A stretch of 64,000 nucleotides of DNA from Marasmius tenuissimus (Eukaryota; Basidiomycota; Agaricomycetes; Agaricales; Marasmiaceae): positions 1,984,001 through 2,048,000 of the forward strand of contig JAQOTA010000069.1 in NCBI GenBank assembly GCA_029532415.1, written 5' to 3'. Positions within the stretch are counted from its first letter, which is position 1; every line of letters starts with the position of its first letter. Under the pieces are notes generated by a model. It did no database searches. It saw only the letters and a program-made list of their open reading frames with translations, and was not told the origin of the DNA. Of the stretch, positions 1-10,114 are shown one piece after another. The translations under genes and the position numbers were made by a program.

Positions 1-240
1 AGGCTTACGTTCGAGGTAATCCTACAACAGTCTTTACATTCTGGTACTGGGACATTGGAGGTTTGTCGAGGGAAGGTACTGATAAACACTCGTGCCAATA
101 TTGCTACTGACTGACCCGGACTCGGGTCTGCTGGTCGAAGTGGGAGAGCTGGGTATGGGGGAATTGGTTCAACTCCCGAGTCCCGAGCACCGGATCGTGA
201 CTTTTTAAGTTTTACTCACCGCTTGATATGAGAACAAAGA

Positions 241-1590
241 CTACCAAGGAAATCAGAAGCTGGACATTGAGATGACGAGGTATCATGAGCCATAAAAAAA
301 TGAAGAAAGGAGGGGGCCGCAGGGCGCTCTGCACCCGAGTCACTTCATACCTTTACGCTTCCCACATTGCCTCCCGAGCGTACCGTGCTTGATTCTCTTT
401 CGGGAAAAAAAAACCCCCTGATAGCGCTGTACTTGGACTGGCTTTGCCAAGTCATGATCACAGTATTCAGAATCTTCCATCACAAGTTACGGGTCTGAGG
501 CGGCTTCGCGCTCTGATCAACCAGTTACAGTTACAGTGCCGAGTCTTCGAACCTTCCCTTCCCGCAGTAAGTAGTAGGGTTGAAGAAGATCTTCGTCCAG
601 AGTCACACAGTGGGATGAAGTGTTCAATACATGGGAAATCTAGCTCTCGTCCTCGGTACTACTGAAGCAGAGCCTGTCATTCGTTCTCCCGAGCTATGGG
701 TCTTTCTTCTTTTAAAGAGGGCGGGCAAGCCCAGAAGCAAATTCCCGCTACTGCAAAGCCGGTGTACCTTTGTGAATCGTGCCTTGTCCTCTCGACCTCA
801 GAGGCAATGTGACGCTCCCCGCTCTTTCTCGATAAATTCAAATTGTTCTTGAAATTTCTACGTATATGTACGCCCCGCCGCCGATGTTACACTCCCGATC
901 AATGTACTGTTCACAGAGATGGAGATCATTCCTAGTAGACACCGGTGAATCCATCTATAACTGTAATACCTATGCTATCTCCTCAATCTCCCGCCGAACC
1001 CCGCTTGCTTCACTCTGCACTTTATGAACACTGGACTATGATTGCACAGGAGCAGGACTAGATCCGATCATCCTGATATTGCGGCGGCGTGTCTTTGACC
1101 ATCATGGTATTTATTTATTTATTTAGGAATACATCCCCTTGCGGACCCGTTTCGCCGAGTAGATGACTGTTCAGAAGTATTTTACTCGAGAGAAATGTAG
1201 ATATTGTATACAAGATCTGACTCGGAGGTAGGTGTATCCCAGCTGCAGCCTCAAATCGACCCGTAGATGCGTGGCGATATCCCAAATAGCAGTCGAAAGT
1301 CTGAGCGTGCGTGAGGCATCAAAAGAAGTTGGTACTTGGAAAACTACTGCCGCGAGCACACAGCACACAACACACGGACCCCCTCAATTTTAGGTCGGGA
1401 CTTGGGGTGTCACCATTGATATTGAATATTGAAGCGCAGCGGGTTGGGCGTCACTGGTCAGCCCCTGAAAAACACACAACTTTTGCGTTAATCCCTAACC
1501 TACAAAGCCGGTGTCCTCAGTTCAAAGTCCCGTTCTTCTTTCTCAAATAATAGCTCCTAAATTTCTGTGTATGTGTACGCCCCGCTGAGA
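241..1590. repeat. Left arm of long diverged inverted repeat
   Basis: Several blocks match the reverse complement of 5275-6245 in collinear order: 241-345 with about 6126-6245, 395-500 with about 5929-6020, 540-700 with about 5720-5880, and 1380-1590 with about 5281-5510. By eye the blocks are roughly 75-85% identical, with indels between them. The arms flank the acidic orphan gene at 2407-4886. They could be two oppositely inserted copies of one repeat or a duplicated flank. No coding function is visible. Confidence 0.6.
1130..1340 (-). pseudogene. Relic of multi-TM gene, exon 2 and part of exon 3
   Basis: Read on the minus strand, this stretch matches exon 2 of the intact multi-TM genes at 11823 and 36015. 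It encodes IWDIATHLRVDLRL followed by a GYTYLR-like end, and the intact genes have WDIVAHLRLDVRLL and WDIVTHLRVDLRLL at the same place. A LLGET-like piece of exon 3 follows near 1140-1155. There is no start, no C-terminal exon and no continuous frame, so this is a fragment of a duplicated copy. Confidence 0.55.
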
Positions 1591-2121
1591 GGAGGCTAAG
1601 GTGATGTGTTTTCTGCACTAGAGGGCGAGACTAAGGCGGCTTGCGGGGTTGTCCTCCGTGCTGGTAATACTAATAGTTAAAAATTGGACAACAATTGTTG
1701 AATCTTTCAGACCATGCTAGTGGATGACAAGTGACAATCCCGCTTTCTCCGATCTCGTTCACCAGACGTGGGTTTGAGATTTGATCCTGGTACGCAAATG
1801 TGTGATATACAACATATTGTTGGACAATGAATGGTCCGCACATCCATGGTGAGACAAAATCATGAATCCCGACAGACAGCACTGTGTTCAATGTTGGCAT
1901 CCCCGTCTTTGAAACACCAATGGCATCTTGTTGTTGAAGTCAGGGTACAATTCTTTTGTACTTTGCGATGTCGGGTGGCTTGATACTTGGTCTGGCCTTG
2001 ACCTCAAGTCAGATGTTTTGGGATTAGAGTACTAAAGAGGTCGTGTGTACTCGCTAGATCGCTACTAGCGCTAGTAGATATCCAAAGGGATGTAGAAAAA
2101 GCAATCCAATTTTATCCTGAT

Positions 2122-2221
2122 AGCCCACCGCGAGGGTCGAACTCGCAGCCTTCAGATTTCGTACTTTCAATTACCCCTATGCATAAAAGTCTGACGCTCT
2201 ATCCGATTGAGCTAGGCGGGC
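2122..2221 (-). tRNA. tRNA-Lys(UUU) with intron
   Basis: The minus strand folds as a full cloverleaf. The acceptor stem is GCCCGCC/GGTGGGC with one G-U pair, the anticodon stem is TCAGA/TCTGA and the T stem is GCGAG/CTCGC around TTCGACC. After the 5' anticodon stem the loop reads C-T-TTT-A, which gives anticodon UUU (Lys). An intron of about 26 nt follows at the canonical position 37/38. A second tRNA-Lys lies at 50443-50540; its body is nearly identical but its anticodon is CUU and its intron is unrelated. Confidence 0.9.
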
Positions 2222-2406
2222 ACATGATGTCAGCGGCGTTGTCAACTTGGTACCGGTACGGACGCCGAATGAATGGACCGGAGCGGCTTAGTCATCATGA
2301 CACAGGAAACAGGCGAGCGGGGGGCGCCATTACACATTACACTCTGCCTCGTTGTTCTTGCACGACGACGATGACTACGACATTTTGATCCACTACCACG
2401 ACAAAC

Positions 2407-4886
2407 ATGCCACCACCCACGATACGAGACGCAGACGATTCGATTGTTCTTTCAGATTTGGTTCGGTCGGGAGAGGCGTCGAGGTTGAGGAGGAGAGGAG
2501 CTATTCGGTCTAGTCATCAGAGGGTGGCTAGTACTGGCTCTAGTACCAGTGTGGGAGGAGGAGGGAGTGTCGTGTATAGGCTCTTTTGTCGGGGAGGAGA
2601 AGATGCTGGGACAGGAGAAGGACTACAGGGATGGTCAGACGAGCCGTTTCGACCAGAGTTGTTCCCAAACTCCAACACCACTTCAAAGGGCAAGGAGAAG
2701 CAACTCGGAGGATGTGGAGCACTCATCCATCTCTCTGCCTTTACCACCCCTACCGACTCGACTTCATACACGTCTATAGACAAACCTACATCCCTCGTCG
2801 TACCCCTCGATGCTGTCTACTTCCGTGACCGACACCACCAACAACCAGTGTCTCGACCCACAGCCGCACCCGAAGACCCCCGCTCACCCTACCCGCCCTC
2901 ACCGATGTATTCCACCGAAGTCGAACACGAATACGGTTACGGCTACTTTGATCCCTCACATAAACGGACAGAAGACCCTTTTACGGATATTAATGAAGAT
3001 CCATGTGTGCTGTCAAAGAACGCGTGTGGGTGTGTCACTGAAGGTGTTGGATGCCAGAGTTGGTCAGTCTTGCTTTCTTTCGTTCTTTGTGTTTCCTCTG
3101 GCTCACGGTTTTTTCTTGTAGTGGGACACCGATAGGTACGCGATTTCGCCCCTGTCGCGCTGCAAGACATTCGCACCCTCATCATTCGCGAACGACGACA
3201 ACGACGATTACGGCTTTGGATTTCACACTTGCTAGGTTACACAACGACGACGAGGAAGATTCCGGAGACGAAGAATACGTTGAATACACGTTCTTTGGTG
3301 ATGTCGTCGACGCCATTGCCTACCCAAACCCAAACCCCATCCCAAACCCACCAGAACCCGACACCGAACGATGGGGCAGACGCACGAGCGTCTGGATGCC
3401 ACCCGCCCCCGTCCAACGTCCTCATCTCCATTCATACCTATCCACCTCTTCCTCCGCCACGTCTGCGTACACGATCCCCTTGCTAGAATCCCGAGAAGCA
3501 CGAGATCGAGATATCCTAGCTGATTTCCTCCGACGAACTGGACCTTCCACGCCAGTCTTCGTTCCCCCTCCTCCTTCTTCTCCACCCAGATCGAGACCCA
3601 TGCCGAGACGGAGAATGCGAGTCGGAGAAGACGAGGTGGAAGATGCGTTGAGGAGGGCGGAGGATGTTTTGAGGATGATTGGTGAGGTTGGACAGGATGG
3701 GGATGGGGAGGTGGTAGCGCCGTCACCACCTACGCCGACGATACCTATTCCTATACCTATTTCTATCCCTTCGTCTGCCTCTCCAGAATATTCGAGCCCT
3801 ACGTTACCCACGCCTACTGTGTCGGATTTAGTGCTCCCGCCATCTCCCTCATCGTCGTCTTCTTCTGCCTCTTTGACACCTACACAGTCCCAACCCCGAC
3901 CCCGACCCGACCACACAGACCTAGACCTAGACCTCCCATTCCCATTCCCGCTCCCGCTCGACTCGTCCGAGTCTGATCCAGACCCCGAGGTGACTCGAGC
4001 TCTAGGTCTTCCCTGGGTTGGATTTGGCGGTACACCGACGGAAGAGATCGACGAGCCGGATTTCGAGTTGGGTGTGTTGTTTGATGGTGGGGAGGGAGAG
4101 GAGGAGGACGAGGCTTCAGAACCACAACCAGCACCCCTCGAGGAAGAAGAGGAAGAAGACCCATGGCGTACAATGCCCGCTCTACGCGTCGTTTCTGATA
4201 CCGAAGACGAAGACGACGATTCCGATTCCGATGCTAGGGGCGGGTGGATGTTCGATTCCTCTGAGGACGAAGACGAGGACGAGGACGAGGACGAGAACAC
4301 CCCACCGGTCAGTTGGTACACGCCTCCACAAAGAGAGCTGGATCCATCGACATCCGCAACTTCACGAAACACGGCCCGGGGAAACCCCCCACCCATTTCA
4401 GACAGAGACCAGCTTCTCAGGGAAATGGACCGGACTCGGATATTGACAGCCGCGTTGAGGAGGTATACGCTTCCCACACCCCCACCACAATCACACTCGA
4501 CGTTACCCGTTGGGGAGACGATTCCGTATGCGCCTCCTCCTCCGAGGACGCAACCACGGGCACCGCCGTTTTCTATCGATTCTACGCCTCGACCGCCGTT
4601 GTTCTCTGTATCGACGGCATCGTGGGCGCATCGGAATTGGGATGTGGATGCGTATGCTCCTCCTCCTGCCCCTCCTCCTGTTGATCGTGTGAGAGGTTAT
4701 CTTGGTCGTCCCCCGCCGCCGAGGATGGAGAGGAGTTTTGGGGGGATGGGTCGTGTGGGTGTGGGTGCGGATGGGGATGAAGATGAGGGCGAGGGCGATG
4801 ATGAGAAGGAGGAAGGGAATGAGGAAGAGGACGGTGCTGTTGTGATCAAGACGGGTACGGGGAATGGGGTTTTATTTGCTATGTGA
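2407..4886 (+). CDS. Acidic, proline/serine-rich orphan protein, two exons
   Basis: I do not recognise a family. The model joins 2407-3062 and 3122-4886 across a 59 bp intron (GTCAGT donor, TTGTAG acceptor, CTCAC branch-like site), giving 806 residues in one frame. The N-terminal third has tyrosine-rich stretches (EYGYGYFD). The rest is low complexity: PNPNP repeats, PPPPSSPP runs, serine tracts, and long Asp/Glu tracts near the middle and at the C-terminus. One ordered segment near residues 330-380 (RRAEDVLRMIGE) may be helical. No signal peptide, TM segment or catalytic motif is visible. A second small intron near 3136-3234 cannot be excluded, because another frame is also open there. A 351-codon antisense frame over 3422-4477 is best read as a by-product of the GC-rich repeats. 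Confidence 0.6.
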
Positions 4887-5274
4887 TCTATCATCATCTG
4901 GCAGGTGTTGTGCTTTTCTTGGTTTTTGTTTGTGTGGGGGGTTTTATGCACGTTTATCTTTTTCGTAAGACTCCTCCACGCCATATACGTTACATCCACA
5001 TCTACATCTGCATAATTTTCCTTCCCTCGACCGGATCTGTATCTCTACCCTCTATCCTCTACATCCCTACCTCACCCCTTTTCTCTTTTTTTTTGTTCGC
5101 TGGAACCTTGGAACTAGGGCGGAACATCATCTCAATTCGGTTTTTTTATGTATGATAAAATTCTTCATCTACTCACTTTACTCGCCTGCTTTGCTTGTTT
5201 TTATACTAATTGTCGTCGTCGTCGTGCGTTCATACATACATACACACACATACATATCCGGGTTTTTTGCTTGC

Positions 5275-6245
5275 TAGACTTTAGACCCCCCCTGGGGGGC
5301 GTATACATAGAAATTTCAAGAACCATTATTGAGAAAACAAAAAGCGGGACCTCGAACTGAGGAGACTGGCTTTGAAAGGGTGGGGAATAACACAAAAGTT
5401 GTGTGTTTTTCAGGGGCTGACGCCCAACCCGCTGCGCTTCAATATTCAATATCAATGGTGATACCGTGACGCCGAGTCCCGACCTAAAATTGAGGGTCTG
5501 CATGTGTTGCGTGCTGAGTGCTCGCGGCAGTAGTTCTCTAAGTGCTAAATACTCACCATCGGGTCACTGAAGGCACGATGAATAAAGGTATTAGTCTCCC
5601 TGCTGGGTCGTTGGAATGCCTCAAAAACCTACGAAAGGGGGGGGGTTCCTAAGGCTGCCGAAATTCAAGGATCGAATTGGGATCGAATGTCCCGCACACG
5701 ACCCCAGGGAGGTAAAGCTGAACGAATGGCAGGCGAGTCCGCTTCAGTACCGAGGACGACTCACGAGCGCTAGGTTTTCCATGTATCAAACGCTCCATTC
5801 TACTGTGCGACTCGTCACTCCGGGCGAAGATCTTCCTTCGACCCTACTACTGCGGGAAGGGAAGGTATTGTAACCGTTGTAACTGGTCAATATGAGCGCG
5901 AAGCCGGAAGATCTCCCGCCCCAGAACCCGTAAGTTGCGATGGAAGATTTTGAATAATGATCATGACTCAAGGCAAGTCCAAGTACAGCGTTATCAGGAT
6001 TCAGGGTCTTTTGTCTGAAAGAGAATTCAACAAGGCACGCTCGGGAGGCGATAGAACGAAGCAATGTGGGAAGTGTAAAGGTATAAAGTAGCCCGTCAAG
6101 TTTGTGTGCCAACCACCTCAAACTTGACTCGGGTGCAGAGCGCCCTGCGGCCCCCTCCTTTCTAGATCTTCAGTTTTCTGTTGTTGTTTTTCATGGTTCA
6201 TGGTTCCTCGTAATCTCAACGTCCAGCTTCTGATTTCCTTGCTGG
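5275..6245. repeat. Right arm of long diverged inverted repeat
   Basis: This stretch is reverse-complementary, block by block, to 241-1590. The best-conserved blocks carry GAAGATCTTCG-type and AACGCTGTACTTGGACT-type strings in both arms. The arm ends near 6245 in a block containing GCAGAGCGCCCTGCGGCCCC, whose complement is at about 310-335. No credible coding sequence is present. Confidence 0.6.
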
Positions 6246-6399
6246 CCTTTGTTCGTCGTCGTCGTGGTGAAAGACTAAGAAAGCAGACGAGCGCTTACCT
6301 GAACTCAAAGGGCGCTAGGCTAGATTCCCACGTAGCACGCGGCAGGGGAAGCAGACTTTTCTTCCCCTCCGAGTGACGAGTCCGTGCTTCTTTGTGTCT

Positions 6400-6900
6400 T
6401 ACTCGACGCTTCAGCTTGCTCTTCTCTTCCCAGCGCAAACAAAGCCTCTCTATATGGGTTGTGAGCACTCACAAATAACGGGGATTTGATCTCACGAACA
6501 ACACAGCATCCCGATTCCCAGGTTCCCGACTTTTGGACTGAAACTCATCATGCACTCACAGGTGGTCACTGAATCTGACTCCGACCGAGATTATCTTCGC
6601 AAGGCTGGTACTTCTAGGCCAGTATTGCGATGTTCGACTTTCAAAAGCTAGGCGGGAGCGATGATAATATTTCACAGCATCACATCATCCCAAAGATGCG
6701 ATTGGTGTTCAACAAAGACGAGATGCCAACACAGTGCTACGGTCGGGATTCATGATCTTGTCTCACCATCATCAATGTGCGGACCATTTCAACAATATGC
6801 TATATTCACACATTTCCGTACCAGGATCAAATCTCAGGGACTTCAAGGTTCTGATCACGAACGGTGGGCGACAAAGAGGGCTCCTTGCTAGCCACTAGCA
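6400..6900 (+). repeat. Module spacer copy 1 with trace of multi-TM 3' end
   Basis: The order of matches here parallels 8730-9180 and 13800-14110: a CTTCTCTTCCC block, a CGAATAACGGGGATTTGAT-like block, a CATCATGCACTCACA block, an AAGGCTGGTACTT block, and then CATCATCCCAAAGATGCG. In the other copies the first block is the decayed 3' end of a multi-TM gene. The next feature downstream is again a secreted-protein gene copy. This supports segmental duplication of a two-gene unit. Confidence 0.5.
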
Positions 6901-7105
6901 TGACCGAAGACTTCTACAATTTTGTACAAGTCTTAGGGCTAGCAACGAGGACAACTGCAAGCTGCAAGATCCGCCTTAACGCGGAAAATGCATCACCTTA
7001 GCCTCTCAGCTCGATATATCTCTAATTGTACATAGCAACGGGTAAAGATCAAGTCATGATCGAGGAGATGGGGACTCGGGAGGGTCTCACCCTTACAGAG
7101 GAGAG

Positions 7106-7112
7106 TATAAAG
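7106..7112 (+). promoter_or_regulatory. TATA box of secreted-protein gene copy 1
   Basis: The string GAGAGTATAAAGTG is shared almost exactly with 9259-9270, and its TATAAAG core recurs at 38211, 40388 and (as TATAGAG) 41424. About 55 bp further on lies a CTGGAGCCCCACCCCC-type C-rich block, also shared. The signal peptide ATG follows at 7264. Confidence 0.65.
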
Positions 7113-7263
7113 TGCCGCGTGTGTCCATACTCTTATGACCACCCACCCAATCTCAGGAAGAACTTCTTGGCCTGGAGCCCCACCCCCGCTTTCCCCCCCC
7201 CCCCTTTCCTTGAGTACTTTTCATTTCTATTCGTTGATATCGAAACCATGCTGGACGATTATT

Positions 7264-7954
7264 ATGATTGCTTTCAAACGCAACATTCAACTATTGCTTG
7301 TCTCCGTCTTTGTAGTCGTATCAGACGGTGAGTTATCCTATCGCAACCCATAGCGCCGACCACGGCGCTAATGGCTACTATAGGCTCAAAAATTCTATCA
7401 TAGCTCGTGCACTAGCAACCTCTCGAGTCGAACCAGTCAACACACCAGTAGACGATGGCCTTGGCCGCGCACCAGCGGCGCGATTACTCCCCCGACAACC
7501 CTTCGGAACCACCCAGCCCAGTGCAGAAATCGCCTTTAAACTGGAATGCAAGAAATCTTGTGACGATTTTGGCAAAGTCATGACCAATATCAAGAATGTG
7601 AGTATACAGCTCCAAGTTGAAGGTTCTAAATCTCAGCCTTCCTCTCCTCACCCGACCTACTACCTAGTTCTCAGTGGGAGGATTTAATGTTGATAATATG
7701 GTTGGAGAATCGGGTCATAAGAGAGGCCCGATGAGAGACGATGTCGATTAATGTGAGGTGTTTGGTAGGGTAGGCACGACCATAGTGTAGGAGGGACGAA
7801 TTCCCACGGTCGGATGATGATGGTTTTAGATCAAGAAGCGTCGAGTAACAGTGCAGTTAGCGGTAACGGTGCAGTTCAGATCTTGATTGGATTCGGTGTC
7901 ACCGCTGCGACGACAGGGGCACTGTTGATCGCTGGAGCGGTGTCGATGGTTTGA
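7264..7954 (+). pseudogene. Cysteine-rich secreted protein gene, exon 3 lost
   Basis: This is a broken paralogue of the gene at 9344-10114. Exon 1 (7264-7327) encodes the signal peptide core LLLVSVFVVVSDG. Exon 2 (7404-7597) encodes ARALATSRVEP, the conserved LLPRQ site and the first two cysteines in the spacing ECKKSC. The exon that should carry CxCTDxNSD and CxxC is not recognisable between 7598 and about 7810. The last exon survives as a hydrophobic tail (TAATTGALLIAGAVSMV, stop 7952-7954). Without exon 3 the cysteine framework would be lost, so I call it a pseudogene. The donor and acceptor sites that remain look normal, so the loss may be fairly recent. Confidence 0.65.
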
Positions 7955-9261
7955 TTCTCGAGCTCAGTAGTCGAGTTTTGTAGCCAAGTTGGAATTGTTC
8001 TGTAGGACAACGGGCTTCGACCTGTCATTACATCGTTCCTGGGTTCCCGACAGAAATTGAGGTCAATACAAGAGGCCAGGGCTGGTGTCGCGTTCTGACA
8101 ACTCCCAATGGAGACAAGTTACAGCCCCTTGTTTCCGGGTGTTCAAGGTGAACAAAGTAAGGGGCATTCACTTTCAAATTCCGCGACTGGCCCAGGTAAA
8201 GGAAACGACGCACCCACATTTCGAGGTTCCTAGCGTTCCTACTCGAACTAGCTCTCAGTTGGATTGCTGCCTTCTGAGTCGGGAGTAAATCTTTAGCATA
8301 TTCGACGTCCTCGAAGGACGCTACTCTACATTCCCACGCGGCGCCTTTTCCCCTCCCTTCTTCTTGTCTGTTCGTGACTTGAAACCAGATGAGCTGATAT
8401 CGCCTTCCTTCGTCTGGAATCACTCGTGCCGAGTGCAGAGGCCGCCTGAGCTACCGTTTGATGACATTCAATACGTACCAGATCTTCTGATGATGTTCTG
8501 TCACCCTTCATTCTCGATAATTTCGTTTCTTATAACCTCAGTGGACTCTGGAAAGGCCCAAAGGCTCATGCAGAGAGCGATTCAGTGATTCGGTGAGTGG
8601 ATCTAGTCTATATCTCAACGGTACAAGACGTGTCGAACCAACCCTTCGTGCACACAGGTGACAGGGCCCAGCCTGGGACACGTCAAGCTTAGGGTCCTAG
8701 TAGAGTGGCGAGAGCCTGAGTCGTGACTCGTTGTGTCTTGTCCCGAGTCTTCTCTTCCCCAATAAACTGAAAGCCGCTCCGGAAATAGGTCGTGAATACA
8801 CCGCGAATAACGGAGATTCGATATCACGGAAAAATTACAATACAGCACAGTTCATCACTGCTCTTGGCTGCAATGTTTTTTTCCGCAAGGCTGGCACTTT
8901 TCTTGTATCGTAAACACTCAAGAGCTCTGATAACGAGGAATATCTCTTTTTTACAGCACCACATCATTCCAAAGATGCGAATGCAGACGCAATGCCAGCA
9001 CAGTGCTGTAAATTCGTGATTTTGTCCCACCAGCGATGTGCGGAGCATGGTTCAACAACGTGCTATACCCTGTATGTTCACGCACGCGGCACTTAATCGT
9101 ATCAAATTTCAGGGACTTGAAGATTTTGGTCACGAACGATATACAAAAGAGGGAATGCATCACCTTAGTCTTGTAGCCCGATATAACTCTTATCGCATAC
9201 AGCAAACAGGAAAGATCAAGATGGGGGAACGCCTCAGTGGCCACTCGCACTCAGAGGAGAG
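7955..9261 (+). other. Intergenic: multi-TM 3' relic and module spacer copy 2
   Basis: No intact gene is seen. About 8690-8800 matches the 3' end of the multi-TM gene (see 13610-13865). About 8940-9180 is the spacer repeat, with CACATCATTCCAAAGATGCG, GATTTTGTCCCACCA and CAGGGACTTGAAG blocks. Related copies lie at 6680-6890, 14030-14060 and, inverted, 1670-1920. Confidence 0.55.
8690..8800 (+). pseudogene. Relic of multi-TM gene 3' end
   Basis: The block CTTCTCTTCCCCAATAAACT, followed by GCCGCTCCGGAAATAGGTCG, parallels 13801-13850 and, more distantly, 13035-13075 inside the last exon of the intact multi-TM gene. No open frame remains. Its place directly upstream of the spacer and the secreted-protein gene repeats the order seen at 13.6-14.6 kb and 36.0-39.1 kb. 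Confidence 0.45.
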
Positions 9262-9268
9262 TATAAAG
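9262..9268 (+). promoter_or_regulatory. TATA box of secreted-protein gene copy 2
   Basis: TATAAAG lies in the context GAGAGTATAAAGTGTGCCCA, 76 bp before the ATG at 9344. The same extended context precedes the copies at 7264, 38335 and 40526. Here the C-rich block seen downstream of the other TATA boxes is missing. Confidence 0.65.
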
Positions 9269-9343
9269 TGTGCCCAGAGTTTTGTAGCTTTCAACCAAAT
9301 CTCAGTTACTTTCCAACTCAAAACATCGAGATCACGTTGAACA

Positions 9344-10114
9344 ATGGTCATGGTCTCTCATACACTCAACGTTCAACTATCACTCGTCTTCGCCTTGGTA
9401 CTCCTATCTGGCGGTAAGGTTCCTGTCACGACTTATACTACCCACCGCACCAGTGCTTACTATAAGCTCGGACTCTATCCTAGGTCGTGCCCTCGCAACC
9501 TCCCGAACCGGAGCAGCCGTTGCACTCGTAGACGAGGGCCTGAGTCGATCGTTGACGGCGCGAGTACTCCCCCGACAAGACTCCGGACCCATCAACATAT
9601 CAGATCCATCGGCAGTACCGGAATGCAAAGACCCTTGTAGCAATGCTGACGACCCTATCAACGTGAGCACAAGTTTCATGGAAAAATTCCATCTTCTCAG
9701 CCTTCTGCTAACAACAATGCTCCCTTCTGCCCTTCCCTCTTCCTAGTCTTGTGAATCAACAGATCTTAAATGTATATGCACCGACGTGAACAGCGATGCA
9801 TTGGCCGTTTGCATCGATTGTATTGTTAACAACCGCCCCAATGTAGTGACAGAGGCCCAGGGACAGAGTGCGATGAACGGTACGTGCAAGGTACAAACAC
9901 TATGAACCGTAGACTAATTCCCGCCTTCCCCCTACGCCTGTATTGCCCAGCATTCGTTGAAAACTGCAACGCCGGCGCCAGCCCCGTCAAATCTCAGACT
10001 ATCCGTAAGGCTGGCAGCGACAATGGTGCAGCCCACGCCTTTCGGGTCGGATTGGGTGTCGCCGCTGCGACAACAGGAGCACTGTTGGCCGCCGGAGCAG
10101 CGTTGATGGTTTAG
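9344..10114 (+). CDS. Small cysteine-rich secreted protein, likely GPI-anchored (181 aa)
   Basis: Four exons (9344-9413, 9484-9662, 9747-9879, 9951-10114) with GT-AG introns of 70-84 bp give one 181-residue frame. The N-terminus is a signal peptide (LSLVFALVLLSGG). A conserved LPRQ site may mark propeptide cleavage. The core has eight cysteines in the order C-x3-C, C-x5-C-x-C-TDxNSD, C-x2-C, C, a layout like fungal CFEM-type modules, though I cannot assign it to CFEM proper. The protein ends in a polar linker and a short hydrophobic tail (TTGALLAAGAALMV) with no residues after it, as expected for GPI attachment. It should therefore act at the cell surface or wall. Function is unknown. Paralogues: 7264, 14125 (broken), 38335, 40526, 41537 (broken). 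Confidence 0.8.

Larger units (their letters stand above)
1..2121. other. Gene-poor region made of diverged repeats
   Basis: I see no credible spliced gene here. Short open frames are scattered and low in quality. The stretch holds one arm of a long inverted repeat (about 241-1590), a minus-strand relic of a multi-TM gene (about 1130-1340), and at about 1670-1920 an inverted, diverged copy of the spacer repeat found again near 6680 and 8955. A run of ATTT units lies near 1110-1125. Confidence 0.6.
4887..7105. other. Intergenic: 3' flank, inverted-repeat arm and module spacer
   Basis: After the acidic gene there is a T-rich, (CATA)n-like 3' flank (about 4890-5270). Then comes the right arm of the inverted repeat (5275-6245). 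From about 6400 to 6900 the sequence matches the spacer upstream of the other secreted-protein genes. I see no intact gene. Confidence 0.55.

Noticed and set aside
3422..4477. 351-codon open frame antisense to the acidic gene
   Set aside because: It mirrors GAC/GAG and CCN repeats of the sense gene, giving serine and glycine runs. No intron logic or motif supports it.
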